Positions 1-8,118 of a stretch of 46,275 nt of DNA are shown piece after piece. Source of the stretch: Gemmatimonadota bacterium. GTDB taxonomy: Bacteria > Gemmatimonadota > Gemmatimonadetes > Gemmatimonadales > GWC2-71-9. The notes beneath the pieces are model-generated. The model had not been told where the DNA came from and ran no database searches. It worked only from the letters and a program-made list of their open reading frames with translations. Made by a program: the position numbers and the translations under genes. The stretch's first letter is position 1. Each line of letters opens with the position of its first letter. The stretch covers positions 1 to 46,275 of the forward strand of contig QHTT01000092.1 in NCBI GenBank assembly GCA_003220935.1, in the 5' to 3' direction.

Positions 1-271
1 GGAGGAACCTCTCCGGCTCGGATAGCTGGGGCCAGTCGCGTGCCCCAGCCACGTCGACGCGGTGCCTCGACGTGCAGTGCGGAAGGTCGGTCCGCGACCC
101 GATCTGACCCGCAGCACCCACATCGGTGAACCTTGCGGCCCGGCCAGGCTGCTTGGGGATGGAAGCCGGAGCTCCTGTTCGCCCTACCGAGCGACGAATC
201 AGTCAACCGGCGGCGGCGGGATGAAGAACGGAGGGAGCAATCCCCCGGCTCCGGGTAACCGATGTGTAGGG
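1..271 (+). ncRNA. possible structured RNA (unidentified), 5' end outside window
   Basis: No convincing protein is encoded here. The stretch folds into successive hairpins: an 8-bp stem pairs 25-32 with 42-49, a perfect 7-bp stem pairs 51-57 with 67-73, and further GC-rich pairing lies at about 77-118. It is followed directly by a strong intrinsic terminator on the same strand. That is the layout of a small RNA or of the 3' end of a longer structured transcript. I compared it by memory with SRP RNA, RNase P RNA, tmRNA, 6S RNA and the cobalamin riboswitch and could not match any core motif. It may equally be the 3' untranslated region of a gene beyond the left edge. Confidence 0.3.
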
Positions 272-315
272 GCCCCCGGGCGGCCTATCGTGCCGTCCCG
301 GGGGCTTCTTGTTTT
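272..315 (+). terminator. intrinsic terminator
   Basis: A perfect 9-bp stem, GCCCCCGGG (272-280) with CCCGGGGGC (297-305), is followed by TTCTTGTTTT. It would end transcription coming from the left edge just before the deacetylase gene at 327. Confidence 0.8.
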
Positions 316-326
316 ATTTATGCCCC

Positions 327-1022
327 ATGCTCACGCTCCCCCTCGCCGCCGCCGCGCTCGGCGCCTGGGCCTATGGCACCTATGAGCCGAACAGCCCGCT
401 GTTTGGCCGAGCCATCGGGCGGGGGTCGAATGTCGGGCGGGTCGCGTACCTGACGTTCGACGACGGCCCGAACCCCGGCGCTACGGAGCCGATCCTCCAG
501 ACGCTCGAGACCGAGCGGGTCGCGGCAGCGTTTTTCATGGTGGGCGAGCACGTGCGGCGCTTCCCGGCCATCGCCCAGCGGGTCGCCGCCGCGGGCCACG
601 AGGTCGGCAATCACACCCTGCGGCATCGCAAGCTGCACCTCTCTGGCCCGCGCGCCATCCGCGACGAGCTCGAGCGCACGCACGAGATCATCGCCGGCGT
701 GACGGGGCGCGCACCGCGCACGTTCCGAGCCCCCCACGGGTATCGCAACCCGTTCGTCACCGTCACCACACGGCGGCTGGGCTACACGGTGTTCGGATGG
801 ACGTTCGGCGTGTGGGACTCGGATGCCCGCGTGTCGGCTGAGGAGATCCGCCGACGGGTGGGTCGCAAGCTGCGCCCTGGCGCGATCATCCTGCTGCACG
901 ATGGCGACGGGTACGATGCCGCTGGCGACCGCCGCCGCACCGCGGCCGCGCTCCCGGGGATCATCGCGGACGCGCGCCGTGCGGGTTATGTCTTCCGCCC
1001 GCTCGCGGAGCTCGTCCGGTGA
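327..1022 (+). CDS. polysaccharide deacetylase (NodB-homology, CE4)
   Basis: The 231-residue product is a CE4-type deacetylase, which removes N- or O-acetyl groups from cell-envelope glycans such as peptidoglycan or chitin-like polymers with a divalent metal. All the family motifs are visible: TFDDGP near residue 43 (catalytic and metal Asp), NHTLRH near 95 (metal His residues), RAPHG near 134 and LLHDG near 190. The N-terminus is hydrophobic (MLTLPLAAAALGAWAYG), so the enzyme is probably anchored or exported. I chose ATG 327; an upstream in-frame TTG at 309 lies within the T-run of the terminator. No Shine-Dalgarno is seen. The stop overlaps the GTG start of the next gene by 4 nt, so the two genes are probably translationally coupled. 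The substrate cannot be read from sequence. Confidence 0.9.
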   Translation: MLTLPLAAAALGAWAYGTYEPNSPLFGRAIGRGSNVGRVAYLTFDDGPNPGATEPILQTLETERVAAAFFMVGEHVRRFPAIAQRVAAAGHEVGNHTLRHRKLHLSGPRAIRDELERTHEIIAGVTGRAPRTFRAPHGYRNPFVTVTTRRLGYTVFGWTFGVWDSDARVSAEEIRRRVGRKLRPGAIILLHDGDGYDAAGDRRRTAAALPGIIADARRAGYVFRPLAELVR

Positions 1023-1963
1023 TCGCACGCCGGTGGCGGTGGCTCTGGTGGCTGGCGGGGCTCGGCGGCGTGGGGCTGGCCCTCAAGTTCTTCGTCGGGT
1101 TCCCGTGGCGCGTTACCTTCGCTGCTCTGCTCGATGCCTCGCCGTGGCTGCTCGCGGTCGCTTTCGTTCTAAACCTCTCCTCGCTCGTCGCCAAGGGCTG
1201 GGCTTGGCACCTGATTCTCAAGCCGGCCGCACCGCACAGCTGGCGCGCCGCCCAAGAGGCGAATCTCGTGGGCGCGGCTGTGAACGACCTCTCCGTCGCG
1301 GTCGCCGGCGAAGTCGCGCGCGTTCACCTCATCGCGCGGCAGGCCGGCGTGCCGGTCGGCACGGCAGTGTCGTCCGTGGTGTGGACCCGAGTGGCCGAGG
1401 CGCTCGCGCTGGCGGTGTTCCTCGTCATGGCGCCGAGCGTGCTTCAGCTCGAGCCATGGCTGCGCGCGCTGCAGGTCGGCGTGGGGCTCGGGCTCGCGGT
1501 CGTCGTGCTGCTCGCGTGGGCGCGCGGCTGGGCGTGGCTCGTCGCGCAGCTTCCCGCGGCGCTGGGTGCTCGGCTCGTCGTGCTCGGCGGCATGGGCTCG
1601 GGCGGGCGGCTGCTGGTGCCGACCCTGCTCGGACTATGGAACTGGGCCACGCAGTGGGCGACCTATCACCTCGTGCTGCAAGCGACGCACGTCCCGGTCA
1701 GCCTCGCGGGCTCCTTCACCGCGCTCGTCGCCGCGAACCTGGGCGGCCTGCTCCGGCCCACGCCGGCCAACGTGGGAGTGGTCCAGGCGGCGCTGGTCGT
1801 CGGCCTGCTGCCCTTCGGCGTGTCGCCCGAGCAGGCGGTCGCGGCCGGACTCGCGCTGCAGGGACTCCAGGTGCTGCCGGTCCTCCTGCTCGGCGCGATC
1901 GTGACGGGCTGGCGGTTGCTGGGGCTGACGCGCGAGTTCGAGCAAACTGCGGGAGCGGCGTAA
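1019..1963 (+). CDS. lysylphosphatidylglycerol-synthase-type flippase domain membrane protein (UPF0104)
   Basis: This is a 314-residue integral membrane protein with about eight hydrophobic segments and conserved charged and aromatic patches (SLVAKGWAWHLIL, NLVGAAVNDLSVAVAGEVAR, NLGGLLRPTPANVGVVQAAL). That pattern matches the UPF0104 or LPG_synthase_TM family, which moves or handles lipid substrates in the inner membrane. No C-terminal lysyl-transferase domain follows, so it is the stand-alone flippase-like form. The GTG start overlaps the deacetylase stop (GTGA), which suggests one operon acting on the envelope, perhaps on lipid-linked glycans. That partnership is inference. Confidence 0.75.
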   Translation: MIARRWRWLWWLAGLGGVGLALKFFVGFPWRVTFAALLDASPWLLAVAFVLNLSSLVAKGWAWHLILKPAAPHSWRAAQEANLVGAAVNDLSVAVAGEVARVHLIARQAGVPVGTAVSSVVWTRVAEALALAVFLVMAPSVLQLEPWLRALQVGVGLGLAVVVLLAWARGWAWLVAQLPAALGARLVVLGGMGSGGRLLVPTLLGLWNWATQWATYHLVLQATHVPVSLAGSFTALVAANLGGLLRPTPANVGVVQAALVVGLLPFGVSPEQAVAAGLALQGLQVLPVLLLGAIVTGWRLLGLTREFEQTAGAA

Positions 1964-1975
1964 CAGACTGTACGG

Positions 1976-2040
1976 CGTCACGGGACAACGTCACCGAACG
2001 GCGTCACGGAGGGGCGTCGCGCAAAGGCGCACCGAGCGGG
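1976..2040 (+). repeat. tandem repeat, 13-bp period, about 4-5 degenerate units
   Basis: Units begin at 1976, 1989, 2002 and 2015, exactly 13 bp apart. They read CGTCACGGGACAA, CGTCACCGAACGG, CGTCACGGAGGGG and CGTCGCGCAAAGG, with a weaker fifth unit at 2028. The array starts 12 bp after the stop codon of the flippase-like gene. Similar 13-bp-period arrays lie at 17807 and, inverted, at 18335. Confidence 0.65.
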
Positions 2041-2074
2041 GAAAATCGGGTGCCGGCGGGACCGCGCGACCTCC

Positions 2075-2080
2075 TAGCTT
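2075..2080 (+). promoter_or_regulatory. candidate -10 (TAGCTT) of a leaderless start
   Basis: TAGCTT ends 8 nt before ATG 2089 and no Shine-Dalgarno is present. This fits a TANNNT -10 element that places the transcription start at or next to the start codon. No clear -35 is seen. Confidence 0.35.
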
Positions 2081-2088
2081 CTCGCCCC

Positions 2089-2301
2089 ATGGCGCCCACC
2101 TATCGAATGCCGAACCCCCAGCGGCTGCGCTCCGAGGCGACGGTGGCGGAAATCCATGACGCGCTGTGCGCTGCCCGCTGCTCGGCAGAGTTAGCCGGGA
2201 TGGAGACCGACGAATTCGTCGTGCGCGAGCTCTTGCTCGCGATCGTGGCGCAAATCGATCGGGCGGCAACAGCCCTGCGACGGCTCTCCTCGACGTCCTA
2301 G
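2089..2301 (+). CDS. small hypothetical protein
   Basis: The 70-residue product is predicted to be soluble and mostly helical, and I do not recognise a family. Its C-terminal half (ETDEFVVRELLLAIVAQIDR) is an amphipathic helix of the kind that mediates oligomerisation. The start is ATG 2089, preceded by TAGCTT and lacking a ribosome binding site, so the transcript may be leaderless. The stop overlaps the end of the convergent acyltransferase gene by 4 nt. The frame stays open far upstream, but that part overlaps the flippase gene and has a low-complexity Arg/Ala composition, so I excluded it. Confidence 0.55.
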   Translation: MAPTYRMPNPQRLRSEATVAEIHDALCAARCSAELAGMETDEFVVRELLLAIVAQIDRAATALRRLSSTS

Positions 2302-3758
2302 GTGCTTCTGGGGCGCAGCCGCGGCAGCCCGGGATCTGTCTCGTGCTCCTTGTGGAACGGCGTCCGCGGTCCCCTGATGGGGACCAGATGCGCAATCGAG
2401 TTCGCGTAGAACTGGAGCAGGGGGCGCCCGCCCGGCAGCACCACCAGGCTGTCGCCATCTTCCACCGCGAGTCGCCGCAGGTGGAGCATGCGCCGGGCGC
2501 GGTCCCACACGTCGAGGATGCGGGCGTCGCCACGCACCACCTTTGCGTTGACGTCATGCAGCCGGTCGCGCAGCTGGTCCATCCGCTCCAGCAACGCCGC
2601 TTTCGGGATCACCGTCTGGTCGAAGGAGAGCAAGGCCGCCGCGGCGAGGGGGACCGGTGTCACCGGGATGATCGCGCCGATACGGCCCATCAGCTCCTGC
2701 GCCAGCTGCTGCAGCTCGGCGAGCCGCTGCGCTTTGGGTAGCTCGAGCACACCGGGGGTCGCCCGCAGCCAGTGTCGCAGCGAGAGCGGCGTGCCGAAGT
2801 TGATGGCCGCCCGGCCGTAGCGCTTGAGTCGCCCGGTGAGGAGGCGTGCGAGGTTGCGCGAGACGTAGGTGACTACCGTCCAGGCCTGCCACAGCCGCCC
2901 GGGCCGGTCCCGCTCGTCCACCAGCTCGCGGATCAGGGCGCGATCCTCGAGCACCCGGTCAAAGTTCATCGCGACGGGCACGAACCAGATGTCGCGCGTG
3001 AACTCGGGGTCGAGCAGGGTGCGGCAGATATAATCGAGCAGTCCCAGCTTCGCGGGACCGAGCCGGCCGTCGCGCGCGAGCCGGCCCTCCGGGAAGAACC
3101 CTTGGGTCACGCCGTTCTTCGTGATCAGGTGCACGTAGCGCTCCAGCACGGCGTGGTATAGCGGCTCGCGGAAGCCGCGCCGGATGAAGTACGAGCCGAA
3201 CGACTTGAACACGTATTCGAGCGGCCACACCCGCGCCCATTCGCCTACCGCGTAGCTCACGTGCGCGCCGTAGGCCAGCACGTAGGCGACCACGACGTAG
3301 TCGACGTTGGAGCGGTGGTTCATCACGTAGACCACCACGTCCTTCTTGGGGATCCGCCCGAGCGCGGCCTCGTCCTGGTAATCGACCGTCACGCGGTACA
3401 ACAGGTTGAGCACGAGCTTCGCGAGGTTGTAGCCGATCTTGTAATAGGAGAGGACGTTGAGCTGCGGCACGATCTCGTCGATGTAGTGGTCGACGCGCCG
3501 GCGCACGTCCCCCTCTGAAAGGCCGTGCTCCTGGGCGTGGTGCAGGACAGCGGCCAGGACGACGGGATCCGCGGCGAGGGTGGCTTTGGCGATGCGACGC
3601 TGTTGGAGTTGGTAGCGCGAGAGGCGGGCGCGGAACTGGTGAATCGCAGCGCGGGCGGCCCTGCGGACGCGACGCCTGCCGAGCCACAGCCCCGCGCTGC
3701 TGAGCAGCAAGAGCGCAGCGGCCAGCCCGAGCCAGGCGAGGAGGTTCACCCTCCTCAA
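2298..3758 (-). CDS. glycerol-3-phosphate acyltransferase-like (PlsB family)
   Basis: The 486-residue protein has the four acyltransferase blocks of the GPAT/PlsB family in order: NHRSNVDY at residues 147-154 (catalytic H-X4-D), GSYFIRRGF at 188-196, FFPEGRLARDGR at 221-232 and VPVAMNFDRV at 260-269. Such enzymes transfer an acyl group to glycerol-3-phosphate at the inner membrane, the first step of phospholipid synthesis. A hydrophobic N-terminal segment (residues 5-26) probably anchors it. It is much shorter than the roughly 800-residue E. coli PlsB and lacks that enzyme's long N-terminal region, so the exact acyl donor and position specificity are uncertain. The gene stands alone, convergent with the small gene at 2089. 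Confidence 0.85.
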   Translation of the reverse strand: MRRVNLLAWLGLAAALLLLSSAGLWLGRRRVRRAARAAIHQFRARLSRYQLQQRRIAKATLAADPVVLAAVLHHAQEHGLSEGDVRRRVDHYIDEIVPQLNVLSYYKIGYNLAKLVLNLLYRVTVDYQDEAALGRIPKKDVVVYVMNHRSNVDYVVVAYVLAYGAHVSYAVGEWARVWPLEYVFKSFGSYFIRRGFREPLYHAVLERYVHLITKNGVTQGFFPEGRLARDGRLGPAKLGLLDYICRTLLDPEFTRDIWFVPVAMNFDRVLEDRALIRELVDERDRPGRLWQAWTVVTYVSRNLARLLTGRLKRYGRAAINFGTPLSLRHWLRATPGVLELPKAQRLAELQQLAQELMGRIGAIIPVTPVPLAAAALLSFDQTVIPKAALLERMDQLRDRLHDVNAKVVRGDARILDVWDRARRMLHLRRLAVEDGDSLVVLPGGRPLLQFYANSIAHLVPIRGPRTPFHKEHETDPGLPRLRPRST

Positions 3759-3902
3759 GTTATGGAGCGGCGGTCGGGGCGCGAGCGGTCGGTGGCCTAC
3801 GGTTAATCAACACGCCGCATCCTGGGCATGACAGCTTCGTAGAGGACGAAGGGGTAGGTACGCGTGTGTCCGGCACCTCGAATCCTCCGTCCGCTCCGGG
3901 AG

Positions 3903-4885
3903 CTAGCCTACTGCACCACCCTCCCGCTTGAGCTGGGCGTACCCCATCCCCTTGAGGATCGCGATCCGCTTCCCCATGGGCGGGTGGGTCGCGAGCGCAT
4001 CGGCGAGAAACCCTTCGTGCGCAGTCAGCCGCCGTCCCAGCGGATCCGCGATGCAGAGATGTGCCGCGCCGCGCTTGATGTGCTCGGTCGGCGCCTCGGC
4101 GCCCTCGATCTTCTGCAGCGCGCTCGCGAGCGCGAGCGGGTTGCGCGTGAACTGGGCGCTCATCGCGTCCGCGAGGTACTCGCGCTTGCGGCTCACGCCC
4201 AGCGCGAGCAGCTGGGCGATGATCGGGGCGAGGAGCCAGGAGACGATCCACACCACGAGCAGGACCAACAGAAGCGGGCCGCCCTTCCGGTCCCCGCCGC
4301 GCGAGCCGCCCCCCCCGCCCCCCGCGCCCGCCCCGCCCCCCCCGCCCCCGCCGCGAGGCGCACGTCGAGGTTTTTCACGTGGCCGAGCTCATGGCCGATC
4401 ACGCCCTGCAGCTCGTCGCGCGTGCAGATGTCGAGCAGCCCCTGGGTCACCGCGATGTGGGAGTGGAGGGGGTCGGTGCCGGTCGCGAAGGCGTTCGGGT
4501 CGGGGTCATCCACGATCCAAATGCGCGGCCGGGGAACGCCCGCGGCGATCGCCATCTCCTCCACCACGTTGACGAGCTGTTTCTCCTTGGCATCCGTTGG
4601 ATCGATCACCTCCCGCGCGCCGGTCGACCACAACACTTTGTCGGGCCCCGTCTTGTAGGCGTACCACGCGGTCGCCAGCGCCACCAGCGACAGCGCGATG
4701 CCGAACCAGGGAAAGTCGTGGTGATAGGCCTGGCGCGGCGCCTGGAGGGTGTAGAGATGATAGATGTAATCGCCGCCGAACCCGAGCCAGGCGAAGAAGG
4801 CCACGAAGCCAACCACCAGCCAGAAGGTGCGCCGGCGGTTGGCTTCTTGTTGCTGAAACAGGTTGAGGGAAGTCTCGTCCGTCAC
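3903..4885 (-). CDS. M48 (HtpX-like) membrane metalloprotease, frameshifted in a G-rich tract
   Basis: The product is a zinc metalloprotease of the M48/HtpX type, which degrades damaged membrane proteins. The first frame (4885 down to about 4350) gives two hydrophobic segments and the zinc motif HELGH near residue 165. The rest lies in another frame (about 4340 down to 3903), with a membrane segment and SRKREYLADAMS, whose Glu is the expected third zinc ligand. Between them lies a glycine-coding stretch containing two runs of eight G on the coding strand (fwd 4309-4316 and 4336-4343). A one-base indel in either run would restore a single protein of about 327 residues. The GTG start at 4885 overlaps the LemA stop by 4 nt. 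It could be a sequencing indel, a slippage-controlled gene or a recent pseudogene. Confidence 0.75.
4309..4349. repeat. poly-C/G low-complexity tract inside the M48 gene
   Basis: Runs of eight C at 4309-4316 and 4336-4343, with shorter runs between and after, make a slippage-prone segment at the exact place where the protease reading frame changes. Confidence 0.8.
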
Positions 4886-5466
4886 GCCTTGGGCTTCATC
4901 GAGAGGTCGACCTGGGGCACGGCGCGCTCGGCCTGGTCCTCGATCGCCCACAGGTCGGCGGCCTGCGCCCTGGCCATCCCGGCCACCAGCGTCGTGGGAA
5001 ACTGCTGCTGCTTGGTGTTGTACTGCGTCGCCGTGTCGTTGTAGAGCTGGCGCGCGAAGGAGACCTTGTTCTCGGTCGACGTGAGCTCCTCTTGCAGCTG
5101 ACCGATGTTGGCCGTCGCCTTGAGCTGCGGATACTGCTCCACCACCACCATCAGGCGCGACAACGCGCTCGAGAGCGCGTTCTCTGCCTGGCTGATCTGT
5201 TTGATCGCTTCAGGCCCGGCGGCGTTCACCTTCACCGCCTGGTTGCGTGCCTGGATGACCGCTTCGAGCGTGGACTTCTCGAAGTCCATCGCGCCCTTCA
5301 CCGCGTTCACGAGGTTGGGGATCAAGTCGTGACGGCGCTTCAACTGCACGTCGATCTGCTTGAACGCGTTGAGCGTCTGGTTCTTGAGCGAGACGAGCCC
5401 GTTGTAGGCACCGATCAGCCAGCCCACGACGACGACGAGTAGAGCGAGGAATATCAGCGAGCCCAT
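4882..5466 (-). CDS. LemA family protein
   Basis: The 194-residue product has the full LemA architecture: an N-terminal membrane helix (MGSLIFLALLVVVVGWLIG), then a long helical cytoplasmic or periplasmic domain with the family signature NGLVSLKNQTLNAFKQIDVQL and RRHDLIPNLV. The molecular function of LemA proteins is not settled. They are very often encoded next to an M48 protease, as here, where the protease GTG overlaps the LemA stop. The pair probably works in envelope protein quality control. The start is ATG 5466. Confidence 0.92.
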   Translation of the reverse strand: MGSLIFLALLVVVVGWLIGAYNGLVSLKNQTLNAFKQIDVQLKRRHDLIPNLVNAVKGAMDFEKSTLEAVIQARNQAVKVNAAGPEAIKQISQAENALSSALSRLMVVVEQYPQLKATANIGQLQEELTSTENKVSFARQLYNDTATQYNTKQQQFPTTLVAGMARAQAADLWAIEDQAERAVPQVDLSMKPKA

Positions 5467-5499
5467 GGACGCTCCTGGTTCGAGAAAGTGGTGCCCCCC

Positions 5500-6162
5500 T
5501 TACGCAGCGCCGTGCGGCATGAGTTTCGCGAGCGCCTGCCGCACCGCGTCGGCGACGGCCCCTTCGTCCGGGCCGAGCCGGGCCAGCGGATGCGCCGCCT
5601 CGACGTGCAGCTCGAGCCCGCGACCTACTGGGATACGGCGCCACGAGCTCGGCACGTCCGGCTCGCGCTCGGCGTCGCGCGCCATCCACGCAGTGAGCGC
5701 CCGGCCGGATTTGCCGCGCGGCGGCTCGCCCTTCGTACGCAGCGGCAGGCGGTCAGGCACCGGCAGCGACGCCCCGAGGGTCTGCGCCGCCCGGCGCTCC
5801 AACACGTCGCCCGTCTGATCCTGCATGTCCTTGGTGATCGTGGCGAGCGTGGCCCCATCCATCTGGCGCAGCTTGATCCACAGCAGCTGCAGGAAGTGGC
5901 GATAGGAGTACGTAGCCGCCGTCCCGCGCCCTTCGGGCGGGCTCACCAGGCCCTTGGTCACATAGAAGCGGATCGTCCGCTCACTGGGCTGGGCCTTGGC
6001 CGCCGCATTGATCGGCGTGATCGCCGACGCGTCGAGGATGGCGCCCACCAGTGCCGCGAGGTCGCGCAGGTTCCACGGCGCGAGCGTGCGGTATTCTCGC
6101 AAGTTGTGCAGCGGGTCGTGGTGCGGTGCCCCCGCGCCGGCTCCCCCTCCCCCTCCTGTCAC
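5500..6162 (-). CDS. MerR-type helix-turn-helix regulator
   Basis: The product is about 220 residues. A MerR-like winged-helix domain lies at roughly residues 59-105 (SERTIRFYVTKGLVSPP followed by a Y-S-Y-R-H recognition stretch). The C-terminal part is unlike classical metal-binding MerR proteins and has no clustered Cys, so the signal is unknown. The start GTG 6162 overlaps the stop of the upstream response regulator by 4 nt; the open frame further upstream is low-complexity and lies inside that gene. The first 20 residues are Gly/Ala-rich. Co-translation suggests that the response regulator and this protein form one regulatory unit. Confidence 0.75.
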   Translation of the reverse strand: MTGGGGGAGAGAPHHDPLHNLREYRTLAPWNLRDLAALVGAILDASAITPINAAAKAQPSERTIRFYVTKGLVSPPEGRGTAATYSYRHFLQLLWIKLRQMDGATLATITKDMQDQTGDVLERRAAQTLGASLPVPDRLPLRTKGEPPRGKSGRALTAWMARDAEREPDVPSSWRRIPVGRGLELHVEAAHPLARLGPDEGAVADAVRQALAKLMPHGAA

Positions 6163-6572
6163 GCCTGGGCTCCCCCCCGCTCGCGCCGCTCCTCCTGGAG
6201 CGCGATGACGGCCGCGAGCCAGTCGGAGATTTGCTTCACGTTGAACGGCTTGCGGATCACCGGGCAGCGGTGGCGCTCGAGCCAGATTCGCACGTCCTCC
6301 GCATCGGCGTCGCCCGTCATGATGGCGACGCATCCTTCGAGCGCCGGCCAGCGATTGATGATGGCGAGGTACAGCGCCATCCCCGACATCGTGGGGAGAT
6401 GGATGTCGAGCAGGAGCGCCTTCGGCTGCTCGGTCACCAGCAGGTCGTACGCTGTCTCTCCGCTCCCGGCGCTGACGACGCGGTACCCCTCGCGGCTGAG
6501 CAAGCGCTCCAGCACGCGCCGCAACGGCGCTTCGTCGTCCACGATCAGGACGGTATAGGGCTCGGGGGTCAT
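6159..6572 (-). CDS. stand-alone response regulator receiver protein
   Basis: The 137-residue product is a single CheY-like receiver domain. Its acidic pocket is VDDE at residues 11-14, the phospho-acceptor is Asp56 (LLLDIHLP), the switch Thr is T86 (IMTGDAD) and the conserved Lys is K108 (RKPF). There is no output domain, so it must act by protein contact, perhaps with the MerR-type regulator whose gene overlaps it. No partner histidine kinase is encoded in this window. A pair of direct repeats lies 29 bp upstream of the start. Confidence 0.88.
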   Translation of the reverse strand: MTPEPYTVLIVDDEAPLRRVLERLLSREGYRVVSAGSGETAYDLLVTEQPKALLLDIHLPTMSGMALYLAIINRWPALEGCVAIMTGDADAEDVRIWLERHRCPVIRKPFNVKQISDWLAAVIALQEERRERGGAQA

Positions 6573-6600
6573 GAGGCGGGCGGAAGGGAGCGGGAATGTC

Positions 6601-6635
6601 GCAAAAGCGCCCTACGGTGCCGCAAAAACGCCCTA
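6601..6635. promoter_or_regulatory. direct repeat pair, 21-bp spacing (candidate operator)
   Basis: GCAAAAGCGCCCTA (6601-6614) and GCAAAAACGCCCTA (6622-6635) differ at one base and are 21 bp apart, two helical turns. They sit in the divergent region between the response-regulator/MerR pair and the small lipoprotein gene. Confidence 0.45.
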
Positions 6636-6710
6636 ATCATGCGGCGGCACGGTACCCAGGTTGGTGCGCGGACTGCAGCCGCTCCCCCAACCCGGTCTCC
6701 GGAGGTTCCT

Positions 6711-6848
6711 ATGTCCCGTCGGATTCGCGCGCTCCTAGCCCTAGCCGTCGTGTCGTTCGCGCTCACCGCCAGCGCCTGCGCCGACGCCACCGGCCCCCGG
6801 CCGGATACGAAGCCGTGCGACACCAGTAACAGCAACACGTGTCGATAA
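6711..6848 (+). CDS. small putative lipoprotein
   Basis: The 45-residue product has a basic N-terminus, a hydrophobic core (LLALAVVSFALTASA) and a Cys in a weak lipobox (SAC), followed by a short polar tail rich in Pro, Asp and Cys. The start ATG 6711 has a good Shine-Dalgarno (GGAGG at 6701-6705). Tiny secreted or lipidated peptides of this type are easy to miss and have no assigned function. It is divergent from the response regulator and may share its regulatory repeats. Confidence 0.6.
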   Translation: MSRRIRALLALAVVSFALTASACADATGPRPDTKPCDTSNSNTCR

Positions 6849-6852
6849 CGCC

Positions 6853-8118
6853 TTAGCCGACGAGCTGTGCCAGCGAGGCCGAGACCTCGCGCAGCTCCTC
6901 GGTGTCGAATACCGGCTCCGCGGCCGCACTCGGCTCCCCCTGAAGGAGCCTCTCGCAGTCGCGGAGTCCATTCTTTATGCGCTCGATCCGGAACTCGAAT
7001 TCATGTAGACCAGCGCCGCTCGCGACCTCGAGCGCTTTCTCCATCAGGGCCTCGGCTTTGTTGAACTGCCCGAAGCGTGCCTGGCCGATCCCCTGCTTCA
7101 AATAGTAATCCGCCCGGATGTTGGGAGGCATGTCCGCGGCACGCTTCTCGCAGCGCTCCCGCCAGCGCGCGAAACCGACGCGGTCACGGCAGAACGACGC
7201 GCAGTGCATCAGTTCGATCAACGCGTTGTTCACGTTGTCTTGAGTAGCGCCCCTGCGGATAACTTCCGAAAGGGCGCGCTCTGCCCCAACGCTGTCGCCC
7301 ACCATCAGCAGCATGATTCCGATGTCGTTGAGCGCGCGCAGCCGCGACTCCTCGTCCTCATATAGCTCGAAGCCGCGCCACACGTGGGGGATCGCGTCCG
7401 CGGGCTGGCCCATGTGATGCAGCGCGACCCCGATGCCGTGCTCGGCGCGCGCTTCCGCGTCCTGCTGGCCCGCCCCACGCGCGTCCGCCAGAATCGCGCG
7501 GAGGCAGCGTTCCGATTCAGCCAGGTTGCCCCGGCCCAGTAACGTGTTCGCCCGGCCGATGCGGCTCAGCAACTCGGAATACCGGTCGCCGGCCCCGGCA
7601 GCGAGCTCGCCCGCCTCCGTGTAGGCCGCCTCTGCGTCGTCGAACTGGTTCTGCTTGCGGTGCACGCGCGCCATGCGCAGCCGCACCGCCACCGCATCGG
7701 GAGACGACAGGCGCGCGCCACCCACCTGCACGAGCGTCCACAACACATCGAGCGCTTCGTCGCAGCGCATGGCGTCTTCGAGGTAGTGGGCATACGCCAG
7801 CAACGCCGGCGCAAGCAGGCGCGGGTCGCTCAGGCGGTGAGCGTCGGCGGCGCTCGCCGCGATCCCGTGCACATGCGCGCCCTCGGTGGCGGCGGCGCGC
7901 AGCTCGCGGCAAAAACGGTCGGTGGCAATCCATTGATAGTGAAACGCATCCGGAGAGACAGGCTCCCGGTCGGGAGCGAGCAGATCGACGAGGCGCAGCG
8001 CCAGGAAAGCGCCCTGCCCTAGACGAGCTTCCAGCGAGGTCGCCGGCGACTGCGCCGTAACCCGCTGGAGAAAGATCGCGTGGGGTAGCGATTCGAACTT
8101 CAAACGTGAACCGGGCAT
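6853..8118 (-). CDS. tetratricopeptide-repeat protein
   Basis: The 421-residue product is almost entirely helical with several TPR-like units, for example around NQFDDAEAAYTEAGELAAG, GNLAESERCLRAILADA and GQFNKAEALMEKALEVA. It lacks a signal peptide and any membrane segment, so it is probably a cytoplasmic scaffold or regulator. The N-terminal 90 residues resemble no domain I know. I chose ATG 8118 (GGGA just upstream); the frame stays open beyond it without a credible start. It is divergent from the prepilin gene, and its partner is unknown. Similar helical modules are found in transcription regulators of the AfsR or LuxR kind, but no DNA-binding domain is present. Confidence 0.75.
   Translation of the reverse strand: MPGSRLKFESLPHAIFLQRVTAQSPATSLEARLGQGAFLALRLVDLLAPDREPVSPDAFHYQWIATDRFCRELRAAATEGAHVHGIAASAADAHRLSDPRLLAPALLAYAHYLEDAMRCDEALDVLWTLVQVGGARLSSPDAVAVRLRMARVHRKQNQFDDAEAAYTEAGELAAGAGDRYSELLSRIGRANTLLGRGNLAESERCLRAILADARGAGQQDAEARAEHGIGVALHHMGQPADAIPHVWRGFELYEDEESRLRALNDIGIMLLMVGDSVGAERALSEVIRRGATQDNVNNALIELMHCASFCRDRVGFARWRERCEKRAADMPPNIRADYYLKQGIGQARFGQFNKAEALMEKALEVASGAGLHEFEFRIERIKNGLRDCERLLQGEPSAAAEPVFDTEELREVSASLAQLVG

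Noticed and set aside
1..260. SRP RNA, RNase P RNA, tmRNA, 6S RNA or cobalamin riboswitch
   Set aside because: None of their conserved core motifs could be found on either strand.
823..2088. Upstream part of the frame that ends at 2301
   Set aside because: Overlaps the deacetylase and flippase genes on the same strand and encodes Arg/Ala-rich low-complexity sequence; only the part from 2089 looks like a protein.
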